DNA from: MGOM01 sp035455265 | Lineage (GTDB): Bacteria > Chloroflexota > Anaerolineae > Anaerolineales > E44-bin32 | Assembly: GCA_035455265.1 (NCBI GenBank) | Contig: DATIFK010000002.1 | Span: 3,677-67,676, forward strand | DNA: 64,000 bases | Direction: 5' to 3' | Shown here: positions 1-7,957 of the stretch, in pieces | How positions within the stretch are numbered: position 1 is the stretch's first letter | Layout of the letters: each line of letters starts with the position of its first letter | Translations under genes and position numbers: made by a program | Notes under the pieces: generated by a model | What the model was told of the DNA's origin: nothing | Seen by the model: the letters and a program-made list of their open reading frames with translations, nothing else | The model's database searches: none

Positions 1-495
1 ACGGGCCGCGCCGGCCGATTCGTCGTCGATGTGCCGTTTCGCTTTTCGTCCGTGGCGGAAGCGGCCCTGATCGAAGCCAGCTACGACAACCTGCTGACCG
101 GTCGCCTCGACCACCTGACGACCCGCCGGGTGGTGCTGCTCACCACCGGCCGTCCCCTGATCCATCCCTATCTGGTCGCGGCAGAGAAGCTGACCATCCT
201 TTCGCCGTACGAGGGGCGCATCATCGAGGGGGGCTCGATCCAGATTCGCGGCGCAGCCTGGCTCGACGAAGATCTCCCGCTGCTCGTCGAGCTCATCGAT
301 CAGCCGGGCAACGTCCTGGCTTCGGCCGAGGTCACGGTGGCAGCGCCGGCCTTGGGGCAGTTGGGGACGTTTGACGTCACGCTTCCGTACACCGTCGCCG
401 AGAACCAGTATGCCTGGCTGGCGATCACCGAGCGCGGGACCAATCCCCCCATGGTCATGCACTACACGAGCGTGCGGGTGTACCTCAAGCCGTAG
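1..495 (+). CDS. Gmad2-like immunoglobulin-fold protein, C-terminal part
   Basis: The frame is open from the first base of the window, so the gene starts upstream; 164 residues are visible. The last ~100 residues (from ILSPYEGRIIEGG) look like a Gmad2-type Ig-like domain: an alternating beta pattern, a G-x-A-W-x-D-E turn and a final beta strand ending VRVYLKP. Such domains are found in secreted or envelope proteins of spore formers and Chloroflexota, often attached to sporulation- or wall-associated modules. The visible part has no catalytic motif, so a role beyond an extracellular domain cannot be given. It is followed by a CAGT-rich palindrome and the VanW gene. The fold call is moderately sure; the function is unknown. 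Confidence 0.6.
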   Translation, partial: TGRAGRFVVDVPFRFSSVAEAALIEASYDNLLTGRLDHLTTRRVVLLTTGRPLIHPYLVAAEKLTILSPYEGRIIEGGSIQIRGAAWLDEDLPLLVELIDQPGNVLASAEVTVAAPALGQLGTFDVTLPYTVAENQYAWLAITERGTNPPMVMHYTSVRVYLKP

Positions 496-498
496 AGG

Positions 499-575
499 CA
501 GTTGCCAGTTCCCGGTTCCCAGTCGCCAGTCAGGCGCACGCGATGGACTGGGAACTGGAGACTGGAAACTGTCGA
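499..575. repeat. CAGT/ACTG intergenic palindrome
   Basis: The left half is built from CCAGTTCCC-type words and the right half from GGGAACTGG-type words, so the two halves can pair as a long imperfect hairpin. Related elements lie at 7276-7352, 9160-9282, 12680-12770, 23467-23560, 33149-33205 and 41448-41590. Confidence 0.75.
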
Positions 576-579
576 CTGG

Positions 580-585
580 TATAAT
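580..585 (+). promoter_or_regulatory. -10 element of the VanW gene
   Basis: A perfect TATAAT lies ten bases before the ATG at 596. No good -35 is seen, because the upstream position falls in the CAGT palindrome. The spacing leaves a 5' leader of about four bases at most. Confidence 0.55.
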
Positions 586-595
586 CCCCGCCCCG

Positions 596-2455
596 ATGGA
601 CCTTACTCACGCGCCGTCGCGATCTCCTCTCGACGCACCCACCATCGCCCTCCGGCTTCTGGTCGCCAGCCTGATCGCGGCGCTGGCGTTCTTCGTCGCC
701 ATCGTTGGTTTCGTGGCCGTCACGCGCCTGGCCTTCATGGGGCGCGCCCTGCCCGGCGTGAGCGTCGCCGAGGCCGCCGTGGGAGGCCGCCCGCGCCCTG
801 AGATCGAGGCGCTGCTGGGCCAGACGCTGACCTACCCTCAGACGGGACGGATCGTCCTGCGCGACGGCGCGCAGGTGTGGACGGCCACGCCGGCCGAGCT
901 GGGCGCGGTTCTCGACATTCCATCCATGGCCGGCGAAGCGCTGTCGGTCGGCCGGCGCGGCGCCTTCCCGCAGCGTCTGAACGAGCAGCTCGACTCGTGG
1001 TTCCGCGGCGAGACGCTCTCACCGATCCTGGTCGTCGACCAGCGCGTGGCCGCCTCCTACCTGGCGGAAGTGGCGCGCCGGATCGACCAGCCCCAGATCG
1101 AAGCCAGTTTGTCGGTCCATGGATTGGACGTCGAGGTCCAACCCGGCCAGATCGGGCGCCAGCTCGACATGCCCGCGGCGATGGCGGCCGTCTCCGCGGC
1201 GCTGTCGACGCTCCACGACGCCAGCATCGCCCTGCCGGTGCGCGAGACGCCCCCGCAGATTCTCGATGTCACGCAGCAGGCGGCCGTGGCGCGGGCGATC
1301 CTCAGTCAGCCGCTGACCCTGACGGCCGAGGGCGCCGGGCCGTGGGTCTTCGACGCTCCCGCCCTGGCTCAGATGATGCGCTTCAACCGCGTCAGCGACA
1401 ACCAGGGCACCCGCTACGTCGTCGGGTTGGACCCGGTCGCCCTGATGAACTTCTTCGCCCCGCTGGCGCCTGAGCTCGAACGCGGCCCTCAGAACGCGCG
1501 CTTCATCTTCAACGACGACACGCGCCAGCTCGATTTGCTCCAACCGGCGGTGATCGGCCGCAGCCTGGATGTGGAAGCCACCCTCGAGTCCATCGACGCC
1601 GGCCTGGCCTCCGGACAGCACACGCTGGCGCTCGTCTTCGACACCACCCCGCCGGCCGTCGGCGACACCGCCACAGCCGCGGAACTGGGCATCACCGAGA
1701 ACGTCTTGATGGCTTCCTACGGCATCCAGGGAGCCTCGACCTACTTCTACGGATCCAGCTCGGAACGAATCCAGAACATCACGACCGCCGCGGCCGCCTT
1801 CCACGGCCTGCTCGTCGCCCCGGGCGAGACGTTCTCCATGGCCGACCACCTCGGCGACATCAGCCTCGACAACGGCTACGCCGAAGCCCTGATCATCATG
1901 GGCAATCGCACGATCAAGGGCGTCGGCGGCGGAGTCTGCCAGGTCAGCACGACCCTGTTCCGGGCTGTGTTCTTCGGCGGCTACCCCATCGTCGAGCGCC
2001 ACCCGCACGCCTACCGCGTCGGCTACTACGAGCAGGGCACCGGGTCGCCCGGGCCCGGCCTCGACGCCACGGTCTTCGTCCCCCTGGTCGATTTCAAGTT
2101 CACCAACGACACGCCCTACTGGCTGCTGATGGAGACCTATATCTACGGCAACCAGCTGCTGTGGAAGTTCTACTCGACCTCCGACGGCCGCACCGTCGAC
2201 TGGAGCAGCGATCGGTCGAACAAGGTCGACGCCCCCGACGACCTGTACCGCGAGAACGAGGACCTGCCCAAGGGGAAGATCGTCCAGGTCGACTACCACG
2301 CCGACGGTCTCGACGTCGTCGTCGTACGCACCGTTCAGCGCGGCGGCGAGACTCTCTACCAGGATCGCATCAAGACGCACTACCTGCCCTGGCGGGCGAT
2401 CTACGAGTACGGGCCCGGCACCGAGCTGCCGAAGGGCGCCCACAAAGAAGATTAG
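596..2455 (+). CDS. VanW family membrane-anchored wall protein
   Basis: This 619-residue protein has one N-terminal membrane segment (about residues 18-42) and an extracytoplasmic remainder. Two stretches (about 85-190 and 215-330) look like the putative peptidoglycan-binding type 4 domain found before VanW domains. The VanW domain lies at about 385-515 with its typical signature GGGVCQVSTTLF (Cys448) and a conserved PGETFS. VanW proteins occur in glycopeptide-resistance clusters but are widespread in non-resistant bacteria, and their biochemical role is not settled. The ATG at 596 is chosen because it directly follows a TATAAT box and begins just before the membrane helix; the frame is open further upstream but there it runs through the upstream gene and the repeat. 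The gene is probably monocistronic. Confidence 0.88.
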   Translation: MDLTHAPSRSPLDAPTIALRLLVASLIAALAFFVAIVGFVAVTRLAFMGRALPGVSVAEAAVGGRPRPEIEALLGQTLTYPQTGRIVLRDGAQVWTATPAELGAVLDIPSMAGEALSVGRRGAFPQRLNEQLDSWFRGETLSPILVVDQRVAASYLAEVARRIDQPQIEASLSVHGLDVEVQPGQIGRQLDMPAAMAAVSAALSTLHDASIALPVRETPPQILDVTQQAAVARAILSQPLTLTAEGAGPWVFDAPALAQMMRFNRVSDNQGTRYVVGLDPVALMNFFAPLAPELERGPQNARFIFNDDTRQLDLLQPAVIGRSLDVEATLESIDAGLASGQHTLALVFDTTPPAVGDTATAAELGITENVLMASYGIQGASTYFYGSSSERIQNITTAAAAFHGLLVAPGETFSMADHLGDISLDNGYAEALIIMGNRTIKGVGGGVCQVSTTLFRAVFFGGYPIVERHPHAYRVGYYEQGTGSPGPGLDATVFVPLVDFKFTNDTPYWLLMETYIYGNQLLWKFYSTSDGRTVDWSSDRSNKVDAPDDLYRENEDLPKGKIVQVDYHADGLDVVVVRTVQRGGETLYQDRIKTHYLPWRAIYEYGPGTELPKGAHKED

Positions 2456-2521
2456 CCGCGTGGGGGCCGTCCGCCCGCCGCACCACCGCGATGGTAGAAT
2501 GCAGCACCGCGGAGCGCCGTC

Positions 2522-2746
2522 ATGATCAGCCCCGACCTGCTGGAAATCCTGCGCTGCCCGCATTGCGTGCGCGACAAAGAAGGCAAGCTCGTCCTCGTCC
2601 GGGACGCCTGGCTGGTCTGCCAGGAGCCGGACTGCCGCCGCAAGTACCCCATCCGCGACGACATCCCCGTGATGTTGATCGACGAAGGGACGAAGTGGAT
2701 CGGCGTTTCCGAGAAAGATCTGCCGGTCCCGCCCCCGGGAGATTGA
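2522..2746 (+). CDS. Trm112-like zinc-ribbon protein
   Basis: A 74-residue protein with the Trm112 pattern: an N-terminal LLEILRCPHC, then Cys12, Cys15, Cys33 and Cys38, followed by YPIRDDIPVML. Family members are small zinc-binding partners; the eukaryotic one activates several methyltransferases, while bacterial ones (for example YcaR) are poorly understood. A TAGAAT at 2495-2500 and a GGAG near 2511 precede the ATG. The HEAT-repeat gene begins eight bases after its stop, so the two are probably co-transcribed. Confidence 0.85.
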   Translation: MISPDLLEILRCPHCVRDKEGKLVLVRDAWLVCQEPDCRRKYPIRDDIPVMLIDEGTKWIGVSEKDLPVPPPGD

Positions 2747-2754
2747 CTCCGTCC

Positions 2755-3333
2755 GTGGCCGACCTGCCAGGCACGATCGCCGAACTGCTCTCCGGCGACG
2801 AGCGTCTGGCCGAGGCGGCCGCCGCCTGCCTGCCATCTCTCGGAACCGAGGCGCTTCCCCGTCTGCTGGAGCTCGTGACGTCGCGCGAACCCGATGTTCG
2901 CTGGTGGGCGACCCGCGCTCTGGCCGGGTTCAGCCACGCCGCCGCCGCCCAGGCCATCCTGGCACGCCTGGACGACCCGGAAGCCTCCGTCCGGCAATGC
3001 GCCGCCGTCGCCCTGCGTGGGCGCACCTCCGCCGAATCTCTTCCGGCTCTGGCCAAGGCGCTCGACGACCAGGATGCCCTGGTGGCCCGCCTGGCGGCCG
3101 ACGCGCTGGCGAGCGCGGGCGCAGCCGCCATCCCCCACCTCGAGGCGGCCCTGCAATCCAGCGCGCGCCGCGCCCGGCTCGAGGCCGCCCGAGCTCTGTC
3201 CAGCCTGCACGACCCTAGGGCAATCCCCGCCCTGTACGCGGCTCTCAACGATCCATCGGCCATCGTCCAGCATTGGGCCGAGCAGGGGCTCGAGGCGCTG
3301 GGCCAGGGGATGGTTTACTTCTCGCCGGGGTAG
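2755..3333 (+). CDS. HEAT-repeat protein
   Basis: A 192-residue alpha-helical protein composed of about five HEAT/PBS-lyase-like repeats, seen as recurring motifs such as DPEASVRQCAAVAL, DALVARLAADAL and DPSAIVQHWAEQGL. Such repeats form a right-handed solenoid used for protein binding; no enzyme motif is visible. The start is a GTG eight bases after the Trm112-like gene. Upstream the frame stays open, but it runs out of frame through VanW and Trm112, which is a GC artefact. The gene ends three bases from the stop of the convergent aminopeptidase gene. The partner is unknown. Confidence 0.8.
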   Translation: MADLPGTIAELLSGDERLAEAAAACLPSLGTEALPRLLELVTSREPDVRWWATRALAGFSHAAAAQAILARLDDPEASVRQCAAVALRGRTSAESLPALAKALDDQDALVARLAADALASAGAAAIPHLEAALQSSARRARLEAARALSSLHDPRAIPALYAALNDPSAIVQHWAEQGLEALGQGMVYFSPG

Positions 3334-3336
3334 ACC

Positions 3337-5106
3337 TTACAACCCGGCCTGTGCCAGAATCCTCTCCAGCGCCGCGATCGTCACCGGATGGTGGCGTGAG
3401 CGCCATCGCTCCAGCATCGGTCGCGCCACGGGACGCGACCAGTCTTCCTGGGCCAAGGCGCGAAACACCGGCTCGTGAAACGAAAGGCGGCCCACCCGGG
3501 CGAAGTACGCCTCGTAGGCCGGCAGCGCCTCGCGGTAGCCGCTGCGAACAGCCAGCTCGCTGAAACGAGTCAACAGCTCGCCGTCCCGCGTGCCACGAAC
3601 CCGCAGCAGCTCCTCGAAGAACGCACAGTCGGCAGCCGGGATCTTCGGCAACAGACATCCGAGAAAGACGACCTTCTGCAGCCTCGTCCATGCCGCGACG
3701 CGTTGGGCGGACGGGCGAGTCCCCCGGCGGTAGGCCTCGGCCGCGGCCACGACCTCGTCGCGCATCGAGGACGGCACCTCGCCAGCTCTTTCTGGAAGGC
3801 CGGGCTGGTAGATCCAACGGCGGGCATCGATGGCGCGGGCGGCGTCCGGCAACTGTTCCTCCAGGTACTGCAGGAACTGCTGCGACGTGATCGACCGGAA
3901 CCGGAAAGCATCCAGGTAGCCCTTCAAGAATCCGTCGAAGCGTTCGCGCCCGACAGCCAGTTCCAGGCTGCGGAAGAAGAGCATGCCCTTGTAGTAAGCG
4001 ACATCCGAATAGGACTCATCGGGGTCCTTGCCGGCCAGGGGCAGGTTCAGGCAGGTCATTGGAGAATCGGGCCCCAGCCGGTCGAGGGTGCGCATCAGAC
4101 GCTGCACGCGGCCGGCGGTCCGCAGGCGAGAGCTCTCCACACCCTCGAGGACCTCCGAGATGCGGCTCTCGGCGTACGTCGTCGGTCCCTCGTTGAGCCA
4201 GAAGTCCTCCCAGGTGGCGTTGGTCACCAGGTTTCCGGTCCAGGCATGCGCCAGCTCGTGGGCGATCAGCCACACGCCCGAGCGGTCGCCGGCCACGTAG
4301 GCGCCGTTGAGGAACGTCAGGCGCGGGTTCTCCATGCCGCCGTAGGGGAAGATCGAAGGCAAGATCAAGAGATCATAGCGGTCCCACAGATAGGGCCCGA
4401 AGAGCTTCTCGGCCTCCGTCACGCGGGCCTCGTTCTCGGCAAACTCCCATGCCGCCGCATCGAGGATCTCCGGCTCGGCGTAGACGCCTGTCCGCGGGCC
4501 GAGAGCTCGAAAGTCGAGGCGCCCGACGGCAAAGGCCAGCAGGTAGGAGGGGATCGGCTGCGGCATGGCGAATCGGAACACGCTTACCCCGTCTCGCGGC
4601 TCGGCGCCCAAGGAGGCTGCCGCCATGACCGCCGTCAGGGGCGCCGGAGCCTCGATTTCCGCCTGGAAGGTGAACCGGATCGAGGGCGAATCCTGGCAAG
4701 GAAGAAGGCTGCGGGCATAGGCCGATTCGCATTGCGTGTAGAGGAACGGATGCACACCACCGACCGTCTGGGCGGGTTCCAGCCATTGGAGCGCCATCGC
4801 GCCCGGGCTGGTCGTCACCTCGATCGAGAACTCCTGGACGCGGCGCAGGTCGTGCAGGTGCAGACGTTGGCCGAGGTGGGTCTCCTCACGATCGAGCGTC
4901 CAGCGGAGTTCCTGCTCGTTCGCTCGCACGCTCTGGATCTTCAGATCGCGCCCATCCAGAAACAAAGATCCTTCCACCGGGCGGTCGAGCGCGTAGTCCG
5001 CGTGGACCTGTACCGTCCGCGAGGCGAAATCAGGCCGGAGGCGGAGGTCCATCCGCGTGATGCGCCCCTGGGAAGGATCGGAGAAGGAGTGAGGATCGTC
5101 AGCCAT
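3337..5106 (-). CDS. M1 family aminopeptidase (LTA4-hydrolase-like)
   Basis: This 589-residue zinc metallopeptidase removes N-terminal residues from peptides. The gluzincin motif HELAH (283-287) is followed by the third zinc ligand Glu306 in WLNEG, and the exopeptidase motif GMEN sits at 257-260. The motif SDVAYYKG carries the transition-state tyrosine. The N-terminal ~190 residues form the usual beta saddle, and the C-terminal ~200 residues with W-x-x-x-P-G-x-P resemble the helical C-terminal domain of leukotriene A4 hydrolase-type enzymes. No signal peptide is seen, so it is probably cytoplasmic. A later ATG (residue 19) is an alternative start. It reads the same way as the DUF456 and serS genes upstream. 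Confidence 0.9.
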   Translation of the reverse strand: MADDPHSFSDPSQGRITRMDLRLRPDFASRTVQVHADYALDRPVEGSLFLDGRDLKIQSVRANEQELRWTLDREETHLGQRLHLHDLRRVQEFSIEVTTSPGAMALQWLEPAQTVGGVHPFLYTQCESAYARSLLPCQDSPSIRFTFQAEIEAPAPLTAVMAAASLGAEPRDGVSVFRFAMPQPIPSYLLAFAVGRLDFRALGPRTGVYAEPEILDAAAWEFAENEARVTEAEKLFGPYLWDRYDLLILPSIFPYGGMENPRLTFLNGAYVAGDRSGVWLIAHELAHAWTGNLVTNATWEDFWLNEGPTTYAESRISEVLEGVESSRLRTAGRVQRLMRTLDRLGPDSPMTCLNLPLAGKDPDESYSDVAYYKGMLFFRSLELAVGRERFDGFLKGYLDAFRFRSITSQQFLQYLEEQLPDAARAIDARRWIYQPGLPERAGEVPSSMRDEVVAAAEAYRRGTRPSAQRVAAWTRLQKVVFLGCLLPKIPAADCAFFEELLRVRGTRDGELLTRFSELAVRSGYREALPAYEAYFARVGRLSFHEPVFRALAQEDWSRPVARPMLERWRSRHHPVTIAALERILAQAGL

Positions 5107-5165
5107 CGTCGCTCGGCTGTCAGCTATCGGCCGTCAGCTCTTTGGAGTCCGGTGCCAATGGTCGC

Positions 5166-5654
5166 TTATTTCAGCACAACCCATGCCCCCCAAGCGGCGG
5201 CCATGACAACGGCCAGCCCCAGCTTGACTCCCACCGACGCTCCGCAGCCGAGGGCCATCCCCACGGCGCTGCGGCCTGCCTGGCGGGCGTCGCGCAGACG
5301 CAGGTATTCGGCCAGGAACGTCCCGGCCAGCAGACCGACGAGGGCCCCGACGACCGAGAAGAAAACCAGGCCGATGAGACCCATCACCAGGCCTCCGAGA
5401 ATTGCCCAGCCGGAGGCGCCGCCCAGGCGGGCGCCGGCCGAGCTGACCCACACCTCCGCCACCAAGCCGCCCAGCGCCGCGAGCGTCATCAGCCCGAACA
5501 GCCAGGGCCCCCACGCTCCCCAACCGACGACGACCCCATACACCAGACCGGCGACCCACATCATGACGAGATCGGGCAGGGCCGGCACGACGGCGCCGAT
5601 GACTCCAATCACCATGACGACGCCGATGATGAGGGTGACGACGTCCGGTGTCAC
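5166..5654 (-). CDS. DUF456 membrane protein
   Basis: A 162-residue hydrophobic protein with four or five membrane segments and Gly-rich helices (for example GAVVPALPDL and GALVGLLAGTFLAEY), matching the DUF456 pattern. The PALPD near the first helix and the G-x-x-x-G repeat before the C-terminal helix are typical. The function of the family is unknown. Its ATG overlaps the serS stop by four bases (ATGA), so it is translationally coupled to serS and shares the T-box leader. Confidence 0.85.
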   Translation of the reverse strand: MTPDVVTLIIGVVMVIGVIGAVVPALPDLVMMWVAGLVYGVVVGWGAWGPWLFGLMTLAALGGLVAEVWVSSAGARLGGASGWAILGGLVMGLIGLVFFSVVGALVGLLAGTFLAEYLRLRDARQAGRSAVGMALGCGASVGVKLGLAVVMAAAWGAWVVLK

Positions 5655-6931
5655 GCCTCACCCTCCGGCTGGAGAACTGCGACACCACCCATCCACGGGC
5701 CGAGCACCTCAGGGACGATGACGCTTCCGTCGGCCTGCTGGTAGTTCTCGAGAACAGCGATCAACGTCCGCGGCAAGGCCAGCCCGGATCCGTTGAGGGT
5801 GTGCACCGGAGTCGGTCGAGCCCCTTCCCTGGCGCGGTAGCGGATGTTGGCACGCCGCGCCTGGAAATCGCCGCAGTTCGACACCGATGACACCTCCAGC
5901 CATTCCTCCACGCCCGGCGCCCAGACCTCGACGTCGTAGGTCTTGCGCGCGGCGAAGCCCAGGTCGCCGGTGCACAGCAGCTTCACGCGGTGCGACAGGC
6001 CCAGGCCGAGGCACACCGCTTCGGCCTCGGCGAGCATCCGGTCGAGCTCTTCATCCGACGACTCCGGCCGGCAGAAGACGTACATCTCGACCTTGTCGAA
6101 CTGGTGGCCGCGCTTGATGCCGCGCACATCGCGCCCGGCCGACATCTTCTCCCGCCGGAAGCACGGCGTATAGGCGGCGTAGCGCCGCGGCAGGGACTCG
6201 GCCTCGAGGATCTCGTCCATGTGCAGGCCGGTCAACGGCACCTCGGCGGTCGGCACCAGCCACAAGTCTTCCTCGTGATCGCGGTAGAGGTTGTCCTCGA
6301 ACTTGGGCAGTTGGCCGGCGGCGAACAGCGTCTGGCTGCGCACCAGAAACGGCGGATACTTCTCGAGGTAGCCGGCCCGGGTGTGCAGGTCCAGCATCCA
6401 GGAAATCAGCGCCCGCTGCAACCGCGCCCCGGCCCCGCTCAGGACGTAGAAGCGCGAGCCGGTGATCTTGACGCCGCGCTCGAAATCCAGAATCCCCAGC
6501 GACGTCCCCAGGTCCCAATGCGGCCGGGGCTTGAAGTCGAAAGGCTTCGGTTCCCCTACCGTCCGCACGACCACGTTGGCGGTTTCGTCCGGTCCGTCGG
6601 GCACGTCGGCCGCCGGCAGGTTGGGGATCGTCGCCAGGCGCTGCTGCAGGTCTTGCTCCACCTGATGCACTTCCCGGTCCAGCGCTTCGATGCGTTCGCC
6701 GATGGAACGCATCGCCTCGATGCGCTCCTGGCGCGCCGCCGCCTCCGTCATTCGTCCGATTTCCTTGGAGACCCGGTTGCGTTCCGCCTTGAGGGTTTCG
6801 ACCTCACTCAAGCGTTGACGACGCCGCCCGTCGAGCTCGAGGATCTCGGCTACCGGCACGGTGATCCCGCGGCGGCGCAACGACCGGTCGGCCTCATCGG
6901 CGTGATCGCGCAGGAACTGGATGTCGAGCAT
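5651..6931 (-). CDS. serS: serine--tRNA ligase
   Basis: A 426-residue class II aminoacyl-tRNA synthetase that charges tRNA(Ser). The N-terminal ~100 residues form the long antiparallel coiled-coil arm that contacts the tRNA variable arm. Motif 2 is visible as FRREKMSAGRDVRGIKRGHQ and motif 3 as NGSGLALPRTLIAVLENYQ. The chosen ATG at 6931 is preceded by GGAGG five bases upstream and begins MLDIQFLR, as in other SerRS proteins; an in-frame ATG 33 bases upstream lies in the leader hairpin and is rejected. The gene is preceded by a T-box leader and coupled to DUF456. Confidence 0.96.
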   Translation of the reverse strand: MLDIQFLRDHADEADRSLRRRGITVPVAEILELDGRRRQRLSEVETLKAERNRVSKEIGRMTEAAARQERIEAMRSIGERIEALDREVHQVEQDLQQRLATIPNLPAADVPDGPDETANVVVRTVGEPKPFDFKPRPHWDLGTSLGILDFERGVKITGSRFYVLSGAGARLQRALISWMLDLHTRAGYLEKYPPFLVRSQTLFAAGQLPKFEDNLYRDHEEDLWLVPTAEVPLTGLHMDEILEAESLPRRYAAYTPCFRREKMSAGRDVRGIKRGHQFDKVEMYVFCRPESSDEELDRMLAEAEAVCLGLGLSHRVKLLCTGDLGFAARKTYDVEVWAPGVEEWLEVSSVSNCGDFQARRANIRYRAREGARPTPVHTLNGSGLALPRTLIAVLENYQQADGSVIVPEVLGPWMGGVAVLQPEGEA

Positions 6932-6943
6932 CGTCGCCTCCGG

Positions 6944-7247
6944 TCGAATGCAACGCCCCCTCATCCGCAGGACGAGGGGGCGCCCGTGGTGCCACCTGCA
7001 TTCGTCCTGACCCGGCGATGACGTTCGGGCTCAGGACCTCGTGCGCGCTAACGGGCGGACCCGGCTCCCTTACGGCGATTTCGCCCCTGCGGGAGCGACG
7101 GACGGCCGACGGGGCCGCCTTTGGCGGAGGGGATGATCGCCGGTCCTCTCACCGCCTCACACCACCCGGCGGCTCTCTGAGAGAGGCAGAGAGCGATCGT
7201 GTCTCCGCGCCTGCGTCGTTGCACGGCGCCTGGAGGCGCCTTCGCTT
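6944..7247 (-). ncRNA. T-box leader of serS, serine specifier UCC
   Basis: Reading the minus strand, a conserved T-box core AGGTGGCACCACGGG lies at 6997-6983. A GC-rich hairpin (arms 6954-6962 and 6974-6982) follows. CAGGACGA upstream of the core can pair with TCGTCCTG inside that hairpin, giving the alternative antiterminator fold. Stem I can be drawn with outer helix GCGGAG/CTCCGC (7208-7203 with 7129-7124) and inner helix GATCG/CGATC (7198-7194 with 7139-7135). The internal loop between them shows A-UCC-C, with UCC at 7133-7131, a serine codon. The hairpin is not followed by a clear U-run, so transcriptional or translational control cannot be decided. The fold was drawn by hand. Confidence 0.82.
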
Positions 7248-7253
7248 GAAGCG

Positions 7254-7259
7254 ATTATA
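7254..7259 (-). promoter_or_regulatory. -10 element of the T-box-serS operon
   Basis: A perfect TATAAT on the minus strand places the RNA start near 7247, just upstream of stem I. No recognisable -35 is seen. Confidence 0.6.
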
Positions 7260-7275
7260 CGCGCGAGAATGGCCG

Positions 7276-7352
7276 TTCCCAGGCACCAGTTCCCAGTTCC
7301 GAGTTTCCAGTGACAACTCAACACTGGGGACTGGGAACTGGAAACTGGGAAC
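7276..7352. repeat. CAGT/ACTG intergenic palindrome
   Basis: CCAGTTCCCAG-rich left arm and CTGGGAACTGG-rich right arm around a short AT-richer loop. It lies between marR (stop at 7356) and the serS promoter, so it may end marR transcription. Confidence 0.75.
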
Positions 7353-7355
7353 CTT

Positions 7356-7808
7356 CTACGTGGCCTCCCGCATACCGGCCAGCAGTTGCTCGAGCAGCCG
7401 CAACAGTGTCGCCTGCTCGCTGGGGCTCAACCGGCGCAGGGCGCGGCGCCAGCGCAGATCGAGCCGGCGCGGCACGGCCCGCAGCAGCGCCCGGCCGCGT
7501 GGCGTCAGGCGCACCGCCACGCGCCGCCGGTCCCCGGCCGACCGCCGGCGCACCACCCAGCCGCGTCGCACCAGCCGCTCGACGATGGCGGTCATCGTGG
7601 CCGCATCCTGCAGGCTGGCTTCCGCCAGCGCCTTCATCCCCACTTCACGCCGCGCCGTCGCCAGGTGGACCAGCGGAACGTACTGCGCCACCGTCAAATG
7701 GAACGGCTCCAGGTCGTCCGCCAGCTGTTGGCGCACTCTCCACCACACTTGGAGCGCCAGCGGCAGCAGCGACCGTCCCTGGCGCCCCGGCCAATTGATT
7801 CGCAACAT
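7356..7808 (-). CDS. MarR family transcriptional regulator
   Basis: A 150-residue winged-helix protein. The central part shows the MarR helix-turn-helix and wing: LAEASLQDAATMTAIVERLVRRGWVVRRRS followed by GDRRRVAVRLTPRGRALL, where the D-x-R-R-x-x-x-V-x-L-T-x-x-G pattern is diagnostic. MarR proteins bind DNA as dimers and are usually released by small lipophilic ligands. The gene is transcribed away from the serine-palmitoyltransferase-like gene, and the 149-bp divergent region holds both promoters, so that enzyme and the epimerase behind it are the natural candidate targets. A TATAAA ends exactly six bases before the ATG, predicting a leaderless mRNA. Confidence 0.88.
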   Translation of the reverse strand: MLRINWPGRQGRSLLPLALQVWWRVRQQLADDLEPFHLTVAQYVPLVHLATARREVGMKALAEASLQDAATMTAIVERLVRRGWVVRRRSAGDRRRVAVRLTPRGRALLRAVPRRLDLRWRRALRRLSPSEQATLLRLLEQLLAGMREAT

Positions 7809-7814
7809 AGACTA

Positions 7815-7820
7815 TTTATA
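7815..7820 (-). promoter_or_regulatory. -10 element of marR (leaderless type)
   Basis: Minus-strand TATAAA with a six-base gap to the ATG at 7808 puts the transcription start at the first base of the start codon. Confidence 0.55.
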
Positions 7821-7850
7821 GCACGAACGATCTCGACGGCCCGGCCATGA

Positions 7851-7879
7851 TTGACAAGCCGCGGTCTGCACCGTATGCT
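7851..7879 (+). promoter_or_regulatory. Sigma-70-type promoter of the SPT-like gene
   Basis: TTGACA at 7851-7856 and TATGCT at 7874-7879 are separated by 17 bases, the best -35/-10 match noticed in the window. The expected start near 7886 gives a leader of about 70 bases. The promoter faces the marR promoter. Confidence 0.75.
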
Positions 7880-7957
7880 TGCTTTGGGCGCGAATGGCGC
7901 GCCCGTCTCATCCAACCACCGCTCCATCTCCCATCGCCGCATCGGACGAGGACCGCT

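Noticed and set aside
1019..2836. 605-codon open frame on the minus strand opposite VanW
   Set aside because: Crosses two real + strand genes and has no recognisable motif; a GC artefact.
3475..5721. 748-codon open frame on the + strand opposite the M1 aminopeptidase and DUF456
   Set aside because: Composition-driven shadow; the HExxH and GMEN motifs are on the minus strand.
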